Origin: Burkholderia sp. 4M9327F10
Lineage (GTDB): Bacteria; Pseudomonadota; Gammaproteobacteria; Burkholderiales; Burkholderiaceae
Assembly: GCF_005503145.1 (NCBI RefSeq)
Contig: NZ_SCNV01000050.1
Coordinates: forward strand, 1-62,640
Direction: 5' to 3'
DNA: 62,640 nucleotides
The translations under genes were made by a program, and so were the position numbers. This document shows, piece after piece, positions 1 through 8,668 of the stretch (position 1 is its first letter; every line of letters starts with the position of its first letter). The notes below the pieces were generated by a model. It was not told the origin of the DNA and ran no database searches. It saw nothing but the letters and a program-made list of their open reading frames with translations.

Positions 1-2082
1 ATTCACCACCTTCACGTTGCGGGTGTCGGGCACTTCCGCATACGACAGCACCTTCAACTGCGGCAGGCTGCGGCGCAGAAAGCGCGCGAGCATCGGCCGC
101 AACGAGTGCTGCACCAGCAGCACCGGCGCGAGTCCGAGGTTCTGCTGACGCGTCATCGCCTTCTGCGTCTCGGTCAGCAGCGTATGAGCAAGGCCTGGTT
201 CCAGGCCCGGATTCGGACCGGTCGACAGCGCCTGCGACAGCACGCGTTCGAGATTCGAATCGAGGCCCATCACCTGCATGTCGCCGGTGCCGGGGAACCA
301 CTGCTGGGTAATCGCGCGGCCCAGTGCGAGACGCACGGCGGCGGTCAGTTCGTGCGGGTCGCTGACCTTCGGCGTGTGCTCGGCCAGCGCTTCCAGAATC
401 GTGCGCATGTCGCGGATCGGCACGCCTTCTTCCAGCAGGTTCTGCAACACCTTCTGCAGCGTGGTGAGCGAGAGCGACTTCGGAATCAGATCGTCGACGA
501 GCGACGGGGTGTCCTTCTGCATCCGTTCGATCAGCGCCTGGATTTCGCGGCGGCCGAGCAGTTCGGAGGCGTGCGTAACCACCAGGTGGTTCAGGTGAGT
601 AGCGACCACCGTACTCGAATCGACCACCGTGTAGCCGTACACCTGAGCCTGCTCGCGCAGGTTGGTGTCGATCCAGATGGCCGGCAGGCCGAAGGCCGGA
701 TCCTGGGTCGGCGTGCCCGGCAGCGCCGCGCTCACCTGACCCGGGTTGATGGCCAGCCACTGGCCCGGATAGGCTTCGCCGACACCCACTTCGACGCCCT
801 TCAGCGCGATCCGGTAGCCATTGGGCCGCAGTTCGAGGTTGTCGCGGATGTGGATCACCGGCGGCAGGAAGCCGATTTCCTGAGCGAACTTCTTGCGGAT
901 GCTCTTGATCCGCTTGAGCAGTTCGCCGTCGGAGTTCTTGTCGACGAGCGGGATCAGCCGGTAGCCGACTTCGAGGCCCAACGTGTCGATCATCGTCACG
1001 TCTTCCCAGCTTGCCTCGGTGTTCTCGGTCGGCGCGAGCGCGGTCGGCGCCACCTCGACGAGGGCGGCCGTATTCTTGCGCTCGGCGGCGCGCTTCGTCA
1101 TCATCCGGCCAAGCTGGATCAGGCCGCCGCCCAGCAGCAGGAAGGCGAAGTGCGGCATGCCGGGGATCAGGCCCATCAGCACCAGAATGCAGCCCGTGAT
1201 GACCAGCACTCGCGGGTTGGTGAACAACTGCCCGGTCAACTGCGTGCCGATGTCTTCGTTGGTCGCCACGCGCGAGACGATCACACCGGCGGCCGTCGAG
1301 ATCACCAGCGAGGGAATCTGCGCGACGAGGCCGTCACCGATGGTGAGCAGCGTGTAGTTCTTGGCGGCCGACGCGAAGTCCATGTTGTGCTGGACCACGC
1401 CGACAATCAGGCCGCCGATGATGTTGATCACCATGATCAGCAGGCCGGCAATCGCATCGCCGCGCACGAACTTGCTCGCACCGTCCATCGAGCCGTAGAA
1501 CTCGGCTTCCTGGCCCACTTCCAGACGGCGCTTGCGGGCCTGGTCTTCGTTGATGATGCCGGCGTTCAGGTCGGCGTCGATCGCCATCTGCTTGCCGGGC
1601 ATCGCATCGAGCGTGAAGCGCGCGGACACTTCGGCAATCCGGCCCGCACCCTTGGTGATCACCATGAAGTTGATCACCATCAGGATGATGAACACCACAA
1701 TGCCGACTGCGAAGTTGCCGCCCACGAGGAAGTGGCCGAACGATTCGATCACCTGACCGGCCGCATCGGGGCCGGTGTGGCCTTCGAGCAGCACCACCCG
1801 GGTCGACGCGACGTTCAGCGAGAGGCGCAGCAGCGTCGAGAACAGCAGCACGCTCGGGAAGGCCGCGAAGTCGAGCGGCTTCATCGTGTACATGCTGACG
1901 AGCAGCACCATCACGGACAGCGCGATATTGAAGGTGAACAGCAGATCGAGCAGAAACGGCGGCAACGGCAGAATCATCATGCCGAGGATCATCACGATCA
2001 GCACCGGACCTGCGAGTGCGCGCAGGTTGGTGCTGTTCAGTGCGTCGGGCCGTCGGGCCAGGAAACCGGCGCGTGCGTTCAT
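1..2082 (-). CDS. flhA: Flagellar export apparatus protein FlhA (3' end cut by window)
   Basis: FlhA is the large inner-membrane subunit of the flagellar type III export gate; it forms the cytoplasmic ring that docks chaperone-substrate complexes. The 694 codons seen start at ATG 2082 (MNARAGFLARRP) and include the N-terminal hydrophobic block (LPLPPFLLDLLFTFNIALS) and the conserved cytoplasmic loop with GKQMAIDADLNAG. The last visible residues (VPDTRNVKVVN) resemble the usual FlhA end, so probably only a handful of residues are missing. The ATG overlaps the flhB stop by four bases (ATGA), which implies translational coupling. Confidence 0.97.
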   Translation of the reverse strand, partial: MNARAGFLARRPDALNSTNLRALAGPVLIVMILGMMILPLPPFLLDLLFTFNIALSVMVLLVSMYTMKPLDFAAFPSVLLFSTLLRLSLNVASTRVVLLEGHTGPDAAGQVIESFGHFLVGGNFAVGIVVFIILMVINFMVITKGAGRIAEVSARFTLDAMPGKQMAIDADLNAGIINEDQARKRRLEVGQEAEFYGSMDGASKFVRGDAIAGLLIMVINIIGGLIVGVVQHNMDFASAAKNYTLLTIGDGLVAQIPSLVISTAAGVIVSRVATNEDIGTQLTGQLFTNPRVLVITGCILVLMGLIPGMPHFAFLLLGGGLIQLGRMMTKRAAERKNTAALVEVAPTALAPTENTEASWEDVTMIDTLGLEVGYRLIPLVDKNSDGELLKRIKSIRKKFAQEIGFLPPVIHIRDNLELRPNGYRIALKGVEVGVGEAYPGQWLAINPGQVSAALPGTPTQDPAFGLPAIWIDTNLREQAQVYGYTVVDSSTVVATHLNHLVVTHASELLGRREIQALIERMQKDTPSLVDDLIPKSLSLTTLQKVLQNLLEEGVPIRDMRTILEALAEHTPKVSDPHELTAAVRLALGRAITQQWFPGTGDMQVMGLDSNLERVLSQALSTGPNPGLEPGLAHTLLTETQKAMTRQQNLGLAPVLLVQHSLRPMLARFLRRSLPQLKVLSYAEVPDTRNVKVVN

Positions 2083-3284
2083 GCGGAGGCTCCAGGTGCC
2101 TTGTCATCGTTAAGGGCTTCGGCGGCTTCGTCGTTCGCCTCTTCGTCGGATACCGGCCCCTTGTCGAGTTCGGCAGGCACATCGAACTCGGTCGGCGCGA
2201 CCGGCGCCACGCCGCCTTCGCTCTTGAAGCGGCGCAGTTGATAGACCCACGCCAGCACTTCCGCGACCGCGCCGTACAGTGCGCCGGGAATTTCGCGGTC
2301 GAGCTCGACGTTGTGATACAGCGCTCGCGCGAGCGGCGGCGCTTCCAGCAGCGGCACGTTGTTCTCCACAGCCAGCTCGCGAATCCGCGCGGCCACCAGG
2401 TTCACGCCCTTGGCGACCACCTTCGGCGCGCGCATCTCGCCGTCGCTGTAGCTCAGCGCCACGGCGAAGTGCGTCGGGTTGGTCACCACCACATCGGCTT
2501 TCGGCACCTTGCTCATCATCCGGCGCCGCGCAATGGCGCGCTGCTGGGCTCGGATGCGCCCCTTCAGCTTCGGATCGCCTTCGCTTTCCTTGTGCTCCTG
2601 CTTCACTTCTTCCTTCGTCATGCGGAGCTTCTTGTGGTAATTCCAGATCTGATACGGGACATCGAGCGCCGCCACGAGGAACATGCCCGCCACCGTCATG
2701 CCGCAGCAGACCGCAATCAGGTGTCCCGCGTTGGCAAACGCCACGGTAAGCGGCTGGGTGGCCAGCGCGAGAATTTCGTCGTGGCGGTTCCAGATCGACA
2801 GTCCGCCGATCCCGCCCACCACCAGGGTCTTGGCGAGCGACATGCCGAGCTGGATCGGCCCGTTGATCGAAAACATCCGGCCAAGCCCGGCGATCGGGTC
2901 GAGCCGGCTGAATTTGGGTTCGAGCGACTTGGACGACACATGCCAGCCGCCCAGCGCGAGCGGCGACAGCAAGGCGGCAAGGCCGGTCATGGCGAGGATC
3001 GGCACCAGCGCATGCAGCGCCTCGATGCTGGCGGCGCCCGCGCCGATCAGCATGCGCCGGGTCTCGAAGACGCTCTCGTGATTGAACGTGAAGGCGCCGC
3101 GCAGCATCGACTCCAGGCGATCGCCGATCATCCCGGAGAACGCCCACGCGCCGTAAAAGCCGGCCGACAGCAGCGCAAACGAGACCAGCTCCCGCGAACG
3201 TACGATCTGCCCCTCTTCCCGCGCCTTTTCGAGGCGCCTGGGAGTGGCTGATTCGGTTTTTTCGAGGTCGCTATCCCCTGCCAC
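2079..3284 (-). CDS. flhB: Flagellar export switch protein FlhB
   Basis: FlhB is the substrate-specificity switch of the flagellar export gate, changing export from rod/hook to filament proteins after self-cleavage. The protein has 401 residues with an N-terminal ESATPRRLEKAREEGQ signature, four membrane segments, and the autocleavage motif NPTH at residues 269-272, the same numbering as in Salmonella. I chose GTG 3284 because GGAGAG lies just upstream and the next ATG upstream would add 42 unrelated residues. The C-terminal tail is acidic (about the last 30 residues). It is followed by flhA with an ATGA overlap. Confidence 0.96.
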   Translation of the reverse strand: MAGDSDLEKTESATPRRLEKAREEGQIVRSRELVSFALLSAGFYGAWAFSGMIGDRLESMLRGAFTFNHESVFETRRMLIGAGAASIEALHALVPILAMTGLAALLSPLALGGWHVSSKSLEPKFSRLDPIAGLGRMFSINGPIQLGMSLAKTLVVGGIGGLSIWNRHDEILALATQPLTVAFANAGHLIAVCCGMTVAGMFLVAALDVPYQIWNYHKKLRMTKEEVKQEHKESEGDPKLKGRIRAQQRAIARRRMMSKVPKADVVVTNPTHFAVALSYSDGEMRAPKVVAKGVNLVAARIRELAVENNVPLLEAPPLARALYHNVELDREIPGALYGAVAEVLAWVYQLRRFKSEGGVAPVAPTEFDVPAELDKGPVSDEEANDEAAEALNDDKAPGASA

Positions 3285-3583
3285 GCAGCTCTCCAAACGG
3301 TAACGGCACCATGCCTTTTTCCAGTGAGAGCGATTATTCCTGCTGAACTCAAGCCATGATCGGCTGATAAGGGCGGGGAAACGGCGGTATTTCGAGAGAT
3401 GGGGACGCAAGAAGCGCGGCAGCCGGGCGGCGCGCTGCCGCAGCGGGCTCCGGCGGCGCCTGGGCGGGAAGGCGGATCCACCCGTTGCGGCGCGGTGATA
3501 TGCGGAACGGGTGGTTGGGTCGTACGCGCGGGCTTCGGTGCTGGTTTCAGTCCCCCAAGCCCGCGTCAGCGCACAGCCGTGGC
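3285..3583. other. Intergenic region upstream of flhB
   Basis: About 300 bases separate flhB from the DUF3443 gene. I see no credible gene. A small inverted repeat GCGGCAG/CTGCCGC (3416-3422 and 3435-3441) is present and may belong to a terminator of the upstream gene. The flhBA promoter should lie here but I cannot place it. Confidence 0.5.
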
Positions 3584-4852
3584 TCAGTAACCGACGTACG
3601 GCGACTGGCTGCTACTGCTGATGCCGAAGTACATGTAACGGCCGTAGAAGAACGGCAAACCGATATCGAAGCTGTCAGATCCGCCGATCTGGCCCGCCAG
3701 GTCGTTGAATGCGTAGTTGCTGCTGTTGCTGAACAGGGTCGCCGCGCTCAGGACACCGATACTGGCCGTGGCGGACGCGCCGTTCAGCCCCACCAGATTG
3801 ACCGACAGGGTCTGCCCGGTGCTCGGGCAGTAGAACCCGCTGTACGTGCTGCCGCACAAGGCCAGCGCACTATCGGTGAAGAAATACGAGTTCGAGCCTG
3901 AATCGAAGAACGCCGCCAGCGTGGTGCCATTGAACGTACTGTTGTTCAGATCGCCGTAGTCATCGGTCGTAAAGGTCTTCGCCGCCGCGAGCGTGTTGTT
4001 CGACTGCGTGCCGATACCGAACACCAAGGTACCGGTGGCCGACCCGGCGCCGGTGCTCGAAATCGGCGGCATCTGCACGATGACGCCGTTATTGTCGGTG
4101 GCGAACTTCGAAACCGGGTTCGTCACCTGGTCGGAGTCCGGCACCTGCGTCTGCGAGCAACTCGAGCCGCTGCACGCGTAGTAATTGCTGTACTGGGCAG
4201 CCGTGGACGCGCTCGCGCAGGTGGAGCCGCAGTCAACCGGCGCCACGCCGATACCGAGAATCCCGTTGGCGCCAAGCGCGCTGGGGGAGTTCTCTTCGGT
4301 GCCGCTGGCGCAGCTGGTTGGTACAGAAAAGTTCACGTCGCCGAGTACCTGAACCGGAATGCTCGTGGCGGTCTCGCCGGAAATCTGTACCGTTGCCGTG
4401 CGCACCGAGCCCCACGAGTAACCGTCCGCGAAATTCGTACATTCCACCAGCGTGCCGGACCCATTGGGGACGGCGGCGTTCGGCAGCGCAACGCTCAACA
4501 CGCCACTGGCGATCCGCAGCCCGTAAGAGCCGGTATCCACCTGAACATTGCTGATGGTCTGGCAATTGCTCGAGTTCGGCGCGCAAACCGTCACCGTCAC
4601 GGTCGGAATATTGATAACGCTCGCCACACCCTGGCCAACCGTCACGGCCACCGTATTCGAGGCGGTTGCGGCAATCGGCTGCGCCGTCGGGCTCGCCGGC
4701 AAGCCGGCGGTCTCGCTCGAGGAACTCGAGGAGCTGCTACTGCTGCTGTTGTTACTGCTGCCGCCTCCGCCGCCGCATGCCGCCAGCAGCGACACCAGCG
4801 CGACCGTGGCCGTGATCTGCAACCATCCCTTGAGCTTTGCTGCACCTTGCAT
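3584..4852 (-). CDS. DUF3443 family lipoprotein with poly-serine linker
   Basis: Predicted secreted lipoprotein of 422 residues. The N-terminus has a signal peptide ending in a lipobox LLAAC (Cys26), followed by a Gly run and an 11-residue Ser run that probably acts as a flexible linker. The mature part resembles the DUF3443 family known mainly from Burkholderiaceae; its function is not established. It is rich in Ser/Thr/Asn and has several cysteines (for example CAPNSSNC). ATG 4852 begins the signal peptide; a longer reading frame upstream is a read-in from noncoding sequence. It lies 23 bases after the DUF2844 gene, so the two probably form one transcript. Confidence 0.85.
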   Translation of the reverse strand: MQGAAKLKGWLQITATVALVSLLAACGGGGGSSNNSSSSSSSSSSSETAGLPASPTAQPIAATASNTVAVTVGQGVASVINIPTVTVTVCAPNSSNCQTISNVQVDTGSYGLRIASGVLSVALPNAAVPNGSGTLVECTNFADGYSWGSVRTATVQISGETATSIPVQVLGDVNFSVPTSCASGTEENSPSALGANGILGIGVAPVDCGSTCASASTAAQYSNYYACSGSSCSQTQVPDSDQVTNPVSKFATDNNGVIVQMPPISSTGAGSATGTLVFGIGTQSNNTLAAAKTFTTDDYGDLNNSTFNGTTLAAFFDSGSNSYFFTDSALALCGSTYSGFYCPSTGQTLSVNLVGLNGASATASIGVLSAATLFSNSSNYAFNDLAGQIGGSDSFDIGLPFFYGRYMYFGISSSSQSPYVGY

Positions 4853-4875
4853 GGCTCGTCTCCCGCACGTGTCTG

Positions 4876-5394
4876 TCACTGGATGTCGGAACCGCTGACG
4901 CCGGCAGGCAACGCCTGCGGCAGCCACGCTTGCCCCACGAATGCGCCCATATGGCCACCGGAGTGGACCACGAGGCTGCTCTGGTCGACCGCCACCGGCC
5001 CGTGTCCACCGCGCGCCGCCCGCACGGCTTCGACGCCGGCGAGGTACTGCGGGAAATAGGTGCCGAGCAGATCGTTCAGGTTGGGCATTTGCGGCCCGCG
5101 CCAGGCGAGGCCGAACACGCTGCCGTCCGCTGCCAGATACTCGTGCACGACGGTGCCATTGCCAAGCGTCGTCGCCCGCACGGTGTAGGAAGAGCTGGTG
5201 CTGGCCGCGGACGCTGCGCCGGAGGCGGCGTGCAGAACGGCAGTAGGAGAAACGGTCTGGGTGGTGACTGAGGCGCCGGCAGGCGGCGTCATTGGGCTGC
5301 CGCCCAGCGCCGCATGGGCAGACTGAACGGCGGGAATTACACACGACAATCCAAGCGCCGTCGTGAAGACGGCGCGGCGTACACGGCTCGGCAT
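4876..5394 (-). CDS. DUF2844 family exported protein
   Basis: A 172-residue exported protein with a signal peptide (MPSRVRRAVFTTALGLSCV ... AHAALGG) and a DUF2844-like body containing FGLAWRGPQMPNLNDLLGTYF. Function unknown. ATG 5394 has a strong ribosome site (GGAGGAG) at proper spacing, which rules out the longer frame starting at 5460. It forms a pair with the DUF3443 lipoprotein downstream, and the pair sits inside the flagellar cluster between cheZ and flhB. Confidence 0.82.
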   Translation of the reverse strand: MPSRVRRAVFTTALGLSCVIPAVQSAHAALGGSPMTPPAGASVTTQTVSPTAVLHAASGAASAASTSSSYTVRATTLGNGTVVHEYLAADGSVFGLAWRGPQMPNLNDLLGTYFPQYLAGVEAVRAARGGHGPVAVDQSSLVVHSGGHMGAFVGQAWLPQALPAGVSGSDIQ

Positions 5395-5538
5395 GGCGAA
5401 GCTCCTCCCGGTCGACTGCGCAACGGCCCAAGCATCGCATGGGCGCCCGCATTTATCCAAGATGATACGGCACGGCAGCGCTCAATCGCAGGAAGGATTC
5501 TTCCCGGGGGACGTACCCCGCCGTGCCCGCCCGCCGGC

Positions 5539-6249
5539 CTAGAAGCCGAGGCTCGCCAGCAGGTCGTCGACCTGCGATTGATCCTGCATCACGTCGGCCT
5601 TGCCTTCCGGGTTGATCTGCGGCCCGTTCAGCAAGCCTTCCGGGCTGCCGGTCGGCGACGGCTGGGCCGCCAGCGTCGCAGCGGTGGCCGCGAACTGCTC
5701 GCGCCGTTCGAGCGCGATGTTCTCGATCAGCACGCCGAGCAGTTGCTGCTCGATCAGGTACACGACCTCGGTAATCTTCTTGATCACCTGACCGGTCAGA
5801 TCCTGAAAGTCCTGTGCCAGCATGATTTCGAGCAACTGGGCGTTGGTCGCCGTGGTCACTTCGGGCACGCCGCGCAGGAAGGTGCGCGTGTCGTTCATCA
5901 ACGCGCGCACTTCCTCGCGTTCGATCGGCGCTGCATACCATTGTTCCCAGCGCGCATCCAGCACGGCTGCGTCCTGCTGCAACTGCTCCTGCATCGGCTT
6001 CGCCACTTCGATCGAGCTCAGCACCTTCTCGGCGGCCTGCTCGGTCATGTTGGCGATGTACTTGAGACGGTCGCGCGCGTCGGGCACGGCTTCCGCCGCC
6101 CGCTCGACGTGCTTGTCGATCCCGAGTTCGCGCATCGAGTCGCGCAAGGTGCGCGTCAGCTGCCCGATGCGGGCAAGAATGCGGTCGCTTGTAATATCCC
6201 CGCCGCCGTCGTGCGTCTCGACGGCTGCCGTGTTGGTCGGCTGGTTCAC
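5539..6249 (-). CDS. cheZ: Chemotaxis phosphatase CheZ
   Basis: CheZ speeds dephosphorylation of CheY-P and so terminates the tumble signal. The 236-residue protein has the long helical hairpin, the catalytic region with QDFQDLTGQV (the Gln that attacks CheY-P), and the C-terminal CheY-binding tail VDDLLASLGF. Start is GTG 6249, one base after the cheY stop codon. Last che gene of the operon. Confidence 0.97.
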   Translation of the reverse strand: MNQPTNTAAVETHDGGGDITSDRILARIGQLTRTLRDSMRELGIDKHVERAAEAVPDARDRLKYIANMTEQAAEKVLSSIEVAKPMQEQLQQDAAVLDARWEQWYAAPIEREEVRALMNDTRTFLRGVPEVTTATNAQLLEIMLAQDFQDLTGQVIKKITEVVYLIEQQLLGVLIENIALERREQFAATAATLAAQPSPTGSPEGLLNGPQINPEGKADVMQDQSQVDDLLASLGF

Positions 6250-6250
6250 G

Positions 6251-6646
6251 TCAGCTCCCGGCTTTCGCCATCTTCTCGAGAATCTTGTTGAGCTTCTCGT
6301 CGAGGGTCGCCGCCGTGAACGGTTTGACCACGTAGCCGCTCGCGCCGGCCTGGGCCGCCGCGATGATGTTTTCCTTCTTCGACTCGGCCGTCACCATCAG
6401 CACCGGCAGGTGCGTGAGGCTCGCGTCGGCGCGGATTTCCTTGAGCATCGCCAGACCGTCGAGATTCGGCATGTTCCAGTCGGAAATCACGAAGTCATAA
6501 GCGCCGCTGCGCAGACGGGCCAGGCCCGCTGCGCCGTCTTCCGCCTCGTCGACGTTCGAATAGCCCAGTTCTTTCAACAGATTGCGCACGATCCGGCGCA
6601 TCGTCGGAAAGTCATCTACGACCAGAATCTTCATTCCCTTATCCAT
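6251..6646 (-). CDS. cheY: Chemotaxis response regulator CheY
   Basis: Single-domain response regulator of 131 residues that binds the flagellar switch when phosphorylated by CheA. The acidic pocket (Asp11, Asp12), phosphoacceptor Asp56 in VISDWNMPN, Thr86 (VTAES) and Lys108 (VKPF) are all present at canonical spacing. It lies directly before cheZ, with which it works, and 130 bases after cheB. This is the canonical CheY; a second single-domain regulator lies between motB and cheA. Confidence 0.97.
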   Translation of the reverse strand: MDKGMKILVVDDFPTMRRIVRNLLKELGYSNVDEAEDGAAGLARLRSGAYDFVISDWNMPNLDGLAMLKEIRADASLTHLPVLMVTAESKKENIIAAAQAGASGYVVKPFTAATLDEKLNKILEKMAKAGS

Positions 6647-6776
6647 TTCAATTCCCTTTCCCTTATCCCAGATGGTGCGGCGGGTGAGCGCCAGTTCGAT
6701 CAGGCCCGTGTCGACCCGGGTTCGTGCGCGAGCACGTTACCCCGGTCCCATGCCAGATGCTTGCCGTCCGGCCGCA

Positions 6777-7880
6777 TCATACCCGCTGTACGCGGTCGCC
6801 CATCGACGAGAGGCGCACCATGACGCGCCGGCTCATCTCGGGCAACGAGGCAATCTCGTCGGCGGCGCCTAGCGCAATGGCTTCGCGCGGCATGCCGAAC
6901 ACGATACAGCTCGCTTCGTCCTGCGCAAGCGTATACGCGCCTGCTTTCTTCATTTCCAGCAGTCCGGCCGCACCGTCGCGGCCCATCCCCGTGAGGATCA
7001 CGCCGACGGCGTTCTTGCCGGCGTGCTGCGCGGCGGAACGGAACAACACGTCGACAGACGGACGGTGCCGGTTGACCGGCGGGTCGTCGGACAGGTGTGC
7101 AATATAGTTCGCGCCGCTACGTGCTAGCAACAGGTGGGCGTGGCCAGGGGCAATATAAGCATGTCCCGGCAACACGCGTTCGCCGTGCTCTGCCTCTTTA
7201 ACGGTAATTCTGCACAAGCCATTAAGGCGTTGCGCGAAAGATTTTGTGAAACCCGGCGGCATGTGCTGCGCGATCAGCACCGCGGGCGCATCCGGCGGCA
7301 GCGGCACCAGCACCTCGCGGATCGCTTCGGTGCCGCCCGTCGAGGCGCCCACGATGATCAGCTTTTCCGTACTGAGCAGCGGATTGTTGAAGTTCGGCGC
7401 CGGAGCAGCCGCCTGGGCGCCCGCGGCAGCCGGCGTGCCGGCGTGCTGCACCGGGGCAGCCTGGCGCACGCGCGCACGGGCAGCGGCGCGCACCTTGTCG
7501 GCTAGCTTTTCCGCGTAGTCGAGCATGCCGTCGCGAATCCCGACCTTCGGCTTGGTGACGAAATCGACCGCACCCAGTTCCAGCGCGCGCAGCGTGATTT
7601 CGTTACCGCGCTCGGTCAGCGACGACACCATCACCACCGGCATCGGGCGCAGGCGCATCAGCTTCTCGAGGAAGTCGAGACCGTCCATGCGCGGCATTTC
7701 GACGTCGAGCGTCAGCACGTCCGGGTTGTGCTGCTTGATGAGTTCACGCGCGACCAGCGGGTCGGGCGCGGTGGCTACGACGGTCATGTCCGGCTGGCCA
7801 TTGATGATTTCCGTCATCAGGCTGCGGATCAGCGCCGAATCGTCGACGCACAATACCTTGATCTTTTGCACAGCTCTCAC
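6777..7880 (-). CDS. cheB: Chemotaxis methylesterase/deamidase CheB
   Basis: CheB removes methyl groups from chemoreceptors and is activated by CheA phosphorylation. The receiver domain has phosphoacceptor Asp59 (LTLDVEMPRMDG). The catalytic domain carries Ser180 (GASTGG), His206 (IAQHMPPGF) and Asp302 (GMGRDGAAG). An Ala/Pro/Gln-rich linker (about 140-165) joins them. GTG 7880 overlaps the cheD stop (GTGA), which favours this start; a second GTG at 7871 is also possible and has better spacing from GAGGAG. Confidence 0.96.
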   Translation of the reverse strand: MRAVQKIKVLCVDDSALIRSLMTEIINGQPDMTVVATAPDPLVARELIKQHNPDVLTLDVEMPRMDGLDFLEKLMRLRPMPVVMVSSLTERGNEITLRALELGAVDFVTKPKVGIRDGMLDYAEKLADKVRAAARARVRQAAPVQHAGTPAAAGAQAAAPAPNFNNPLLSTEKLIIVGASTGGTEAIREVLVPLPPDAPAVLIAQHMPPGFTKSFAQRLNGLCRITVKEAEHGERVLPGHAYIAPGHAHLLLARSGANYIAHLSDDPPVNRHRPSVDVLFRSAAQHAGKNAVGVILTGMGRDGAAGLLEMKKAGAYTLAQDEASCIVFGMPREAIALGAADEIASLPEMSRRVMVRLSSMGDRVQRV

Positions 7881-8668
7881 GCCTCCTCGGCAGTTCTGGC
7901 GTTGTTTGAATTAATCGGGCGCGGGGTTGCGCCAAATAGCTCGATGCGCGGCTTGCCAGCCGCGGGGCTCGACCCTGATCCCGCACCCGCGGCCGAACCT
8001 GCGCCAAACAGTTCGACCCGTGGCCGCGCGTTCTGGCCGGCCGGCGCGGCGAACAGCTCGACCCGCTCGCGGGCCTTCGCGAGCCGCTCGGCGCGCTGCT
8101 CGGAGGTCTGCCGGGCGAGCGCCTGCTCGCGTTCGGCCACCCCCGCTTCCTGCTGCAGGCGAAGCTTTTTCACCATCACCTGGCCGGTACGCGGCATGAA
8201 GGCCACCTTGCGCGGGTGGCCGCCTTGCAGGTCCTCGGCGGTGATGCGGATTTTTTCGAGCGCCAGATAGCGGCGCACGAACTCGGAATTGCGGTCGCCG
8301 ATATTCATCGTCGTCATGCCGGCCAGCACGGCGGCGCCGCCGAACACCTTGGCCTCGAAACGCTCGCGCCGGCCACCGGCCTTGATCAGCTCGTTGATGA
8401 GCACTTCCATGGCGTAGGCGCCGTAGCGCATCGAGTCCGAAGCGGCCTGGCCGACATCGGCGCCGTCGTCGGGCAGCATGAAGTGGTTCATGCCGCCGAT
8501 GCCGGCGGTGCGATCCTGAATGCAGGCCGCCACGCACGAACCGAGCACGGTGACCAGCACCATGTCTTCGTGCGTCGTATAGAACTCGTTCGGCAACAGC
8601 TTCACGCCGGGGCGCTGGAAGTGGTTGTCGAAATACAGATTGGTGGCAATGGGCAGGGCGCTACTCAT
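7877..8668 (-). CDS. cheD: Chemoreceptor glutamine deamidase CheD with repeated C-terminal tail
   Basis: CheD deamidates receptor glutamines. The catalytic Cys45 (VLGSCVAAC) and His62 (GGMNHFMLP) are present, and the core ends near residue 180. The protein has 263 residues, longer than a minimal CheD. After a charged helical segment it carries a Gly/Ala/Pro tail with three near-identical motifs: RVELFAA (202-208), RVELFGA (217-223) and RIELFGA (241-247). It overlaps cheR and cheB by four bases at each end. Confidence 0.95.
   Translation of the reverse strand: MSSALPIATNLYFDNHFQRPGVKLLPNEFYTTHEDMVLVTVLGSCVAACIQDRTAGIGGMNHFMLPDDGADVGQAASDSMRYGAYAMEVLINELIKAGGRRERFEAKVFGGAAVLAGMTTMNIGDRNSEFVRRYLALEKIRITAEDLQGGHPRKVAFMPRTGQVMVKKLRLQQEAGVAEREQALARQTSEQRAERLAKARERVELFAAPAGQNARPRVELFGAGSAAGAGSGSSPAAGKPRIELFGATPRPINSNNARTAEEA

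Noticed and set aside
106..2241. 711-codon plus-strand open frame
   Set aside because: Antisense to flhA and flhB; Arg/His-rich composition typical of the shadow of a GC-rich gene; no domain.
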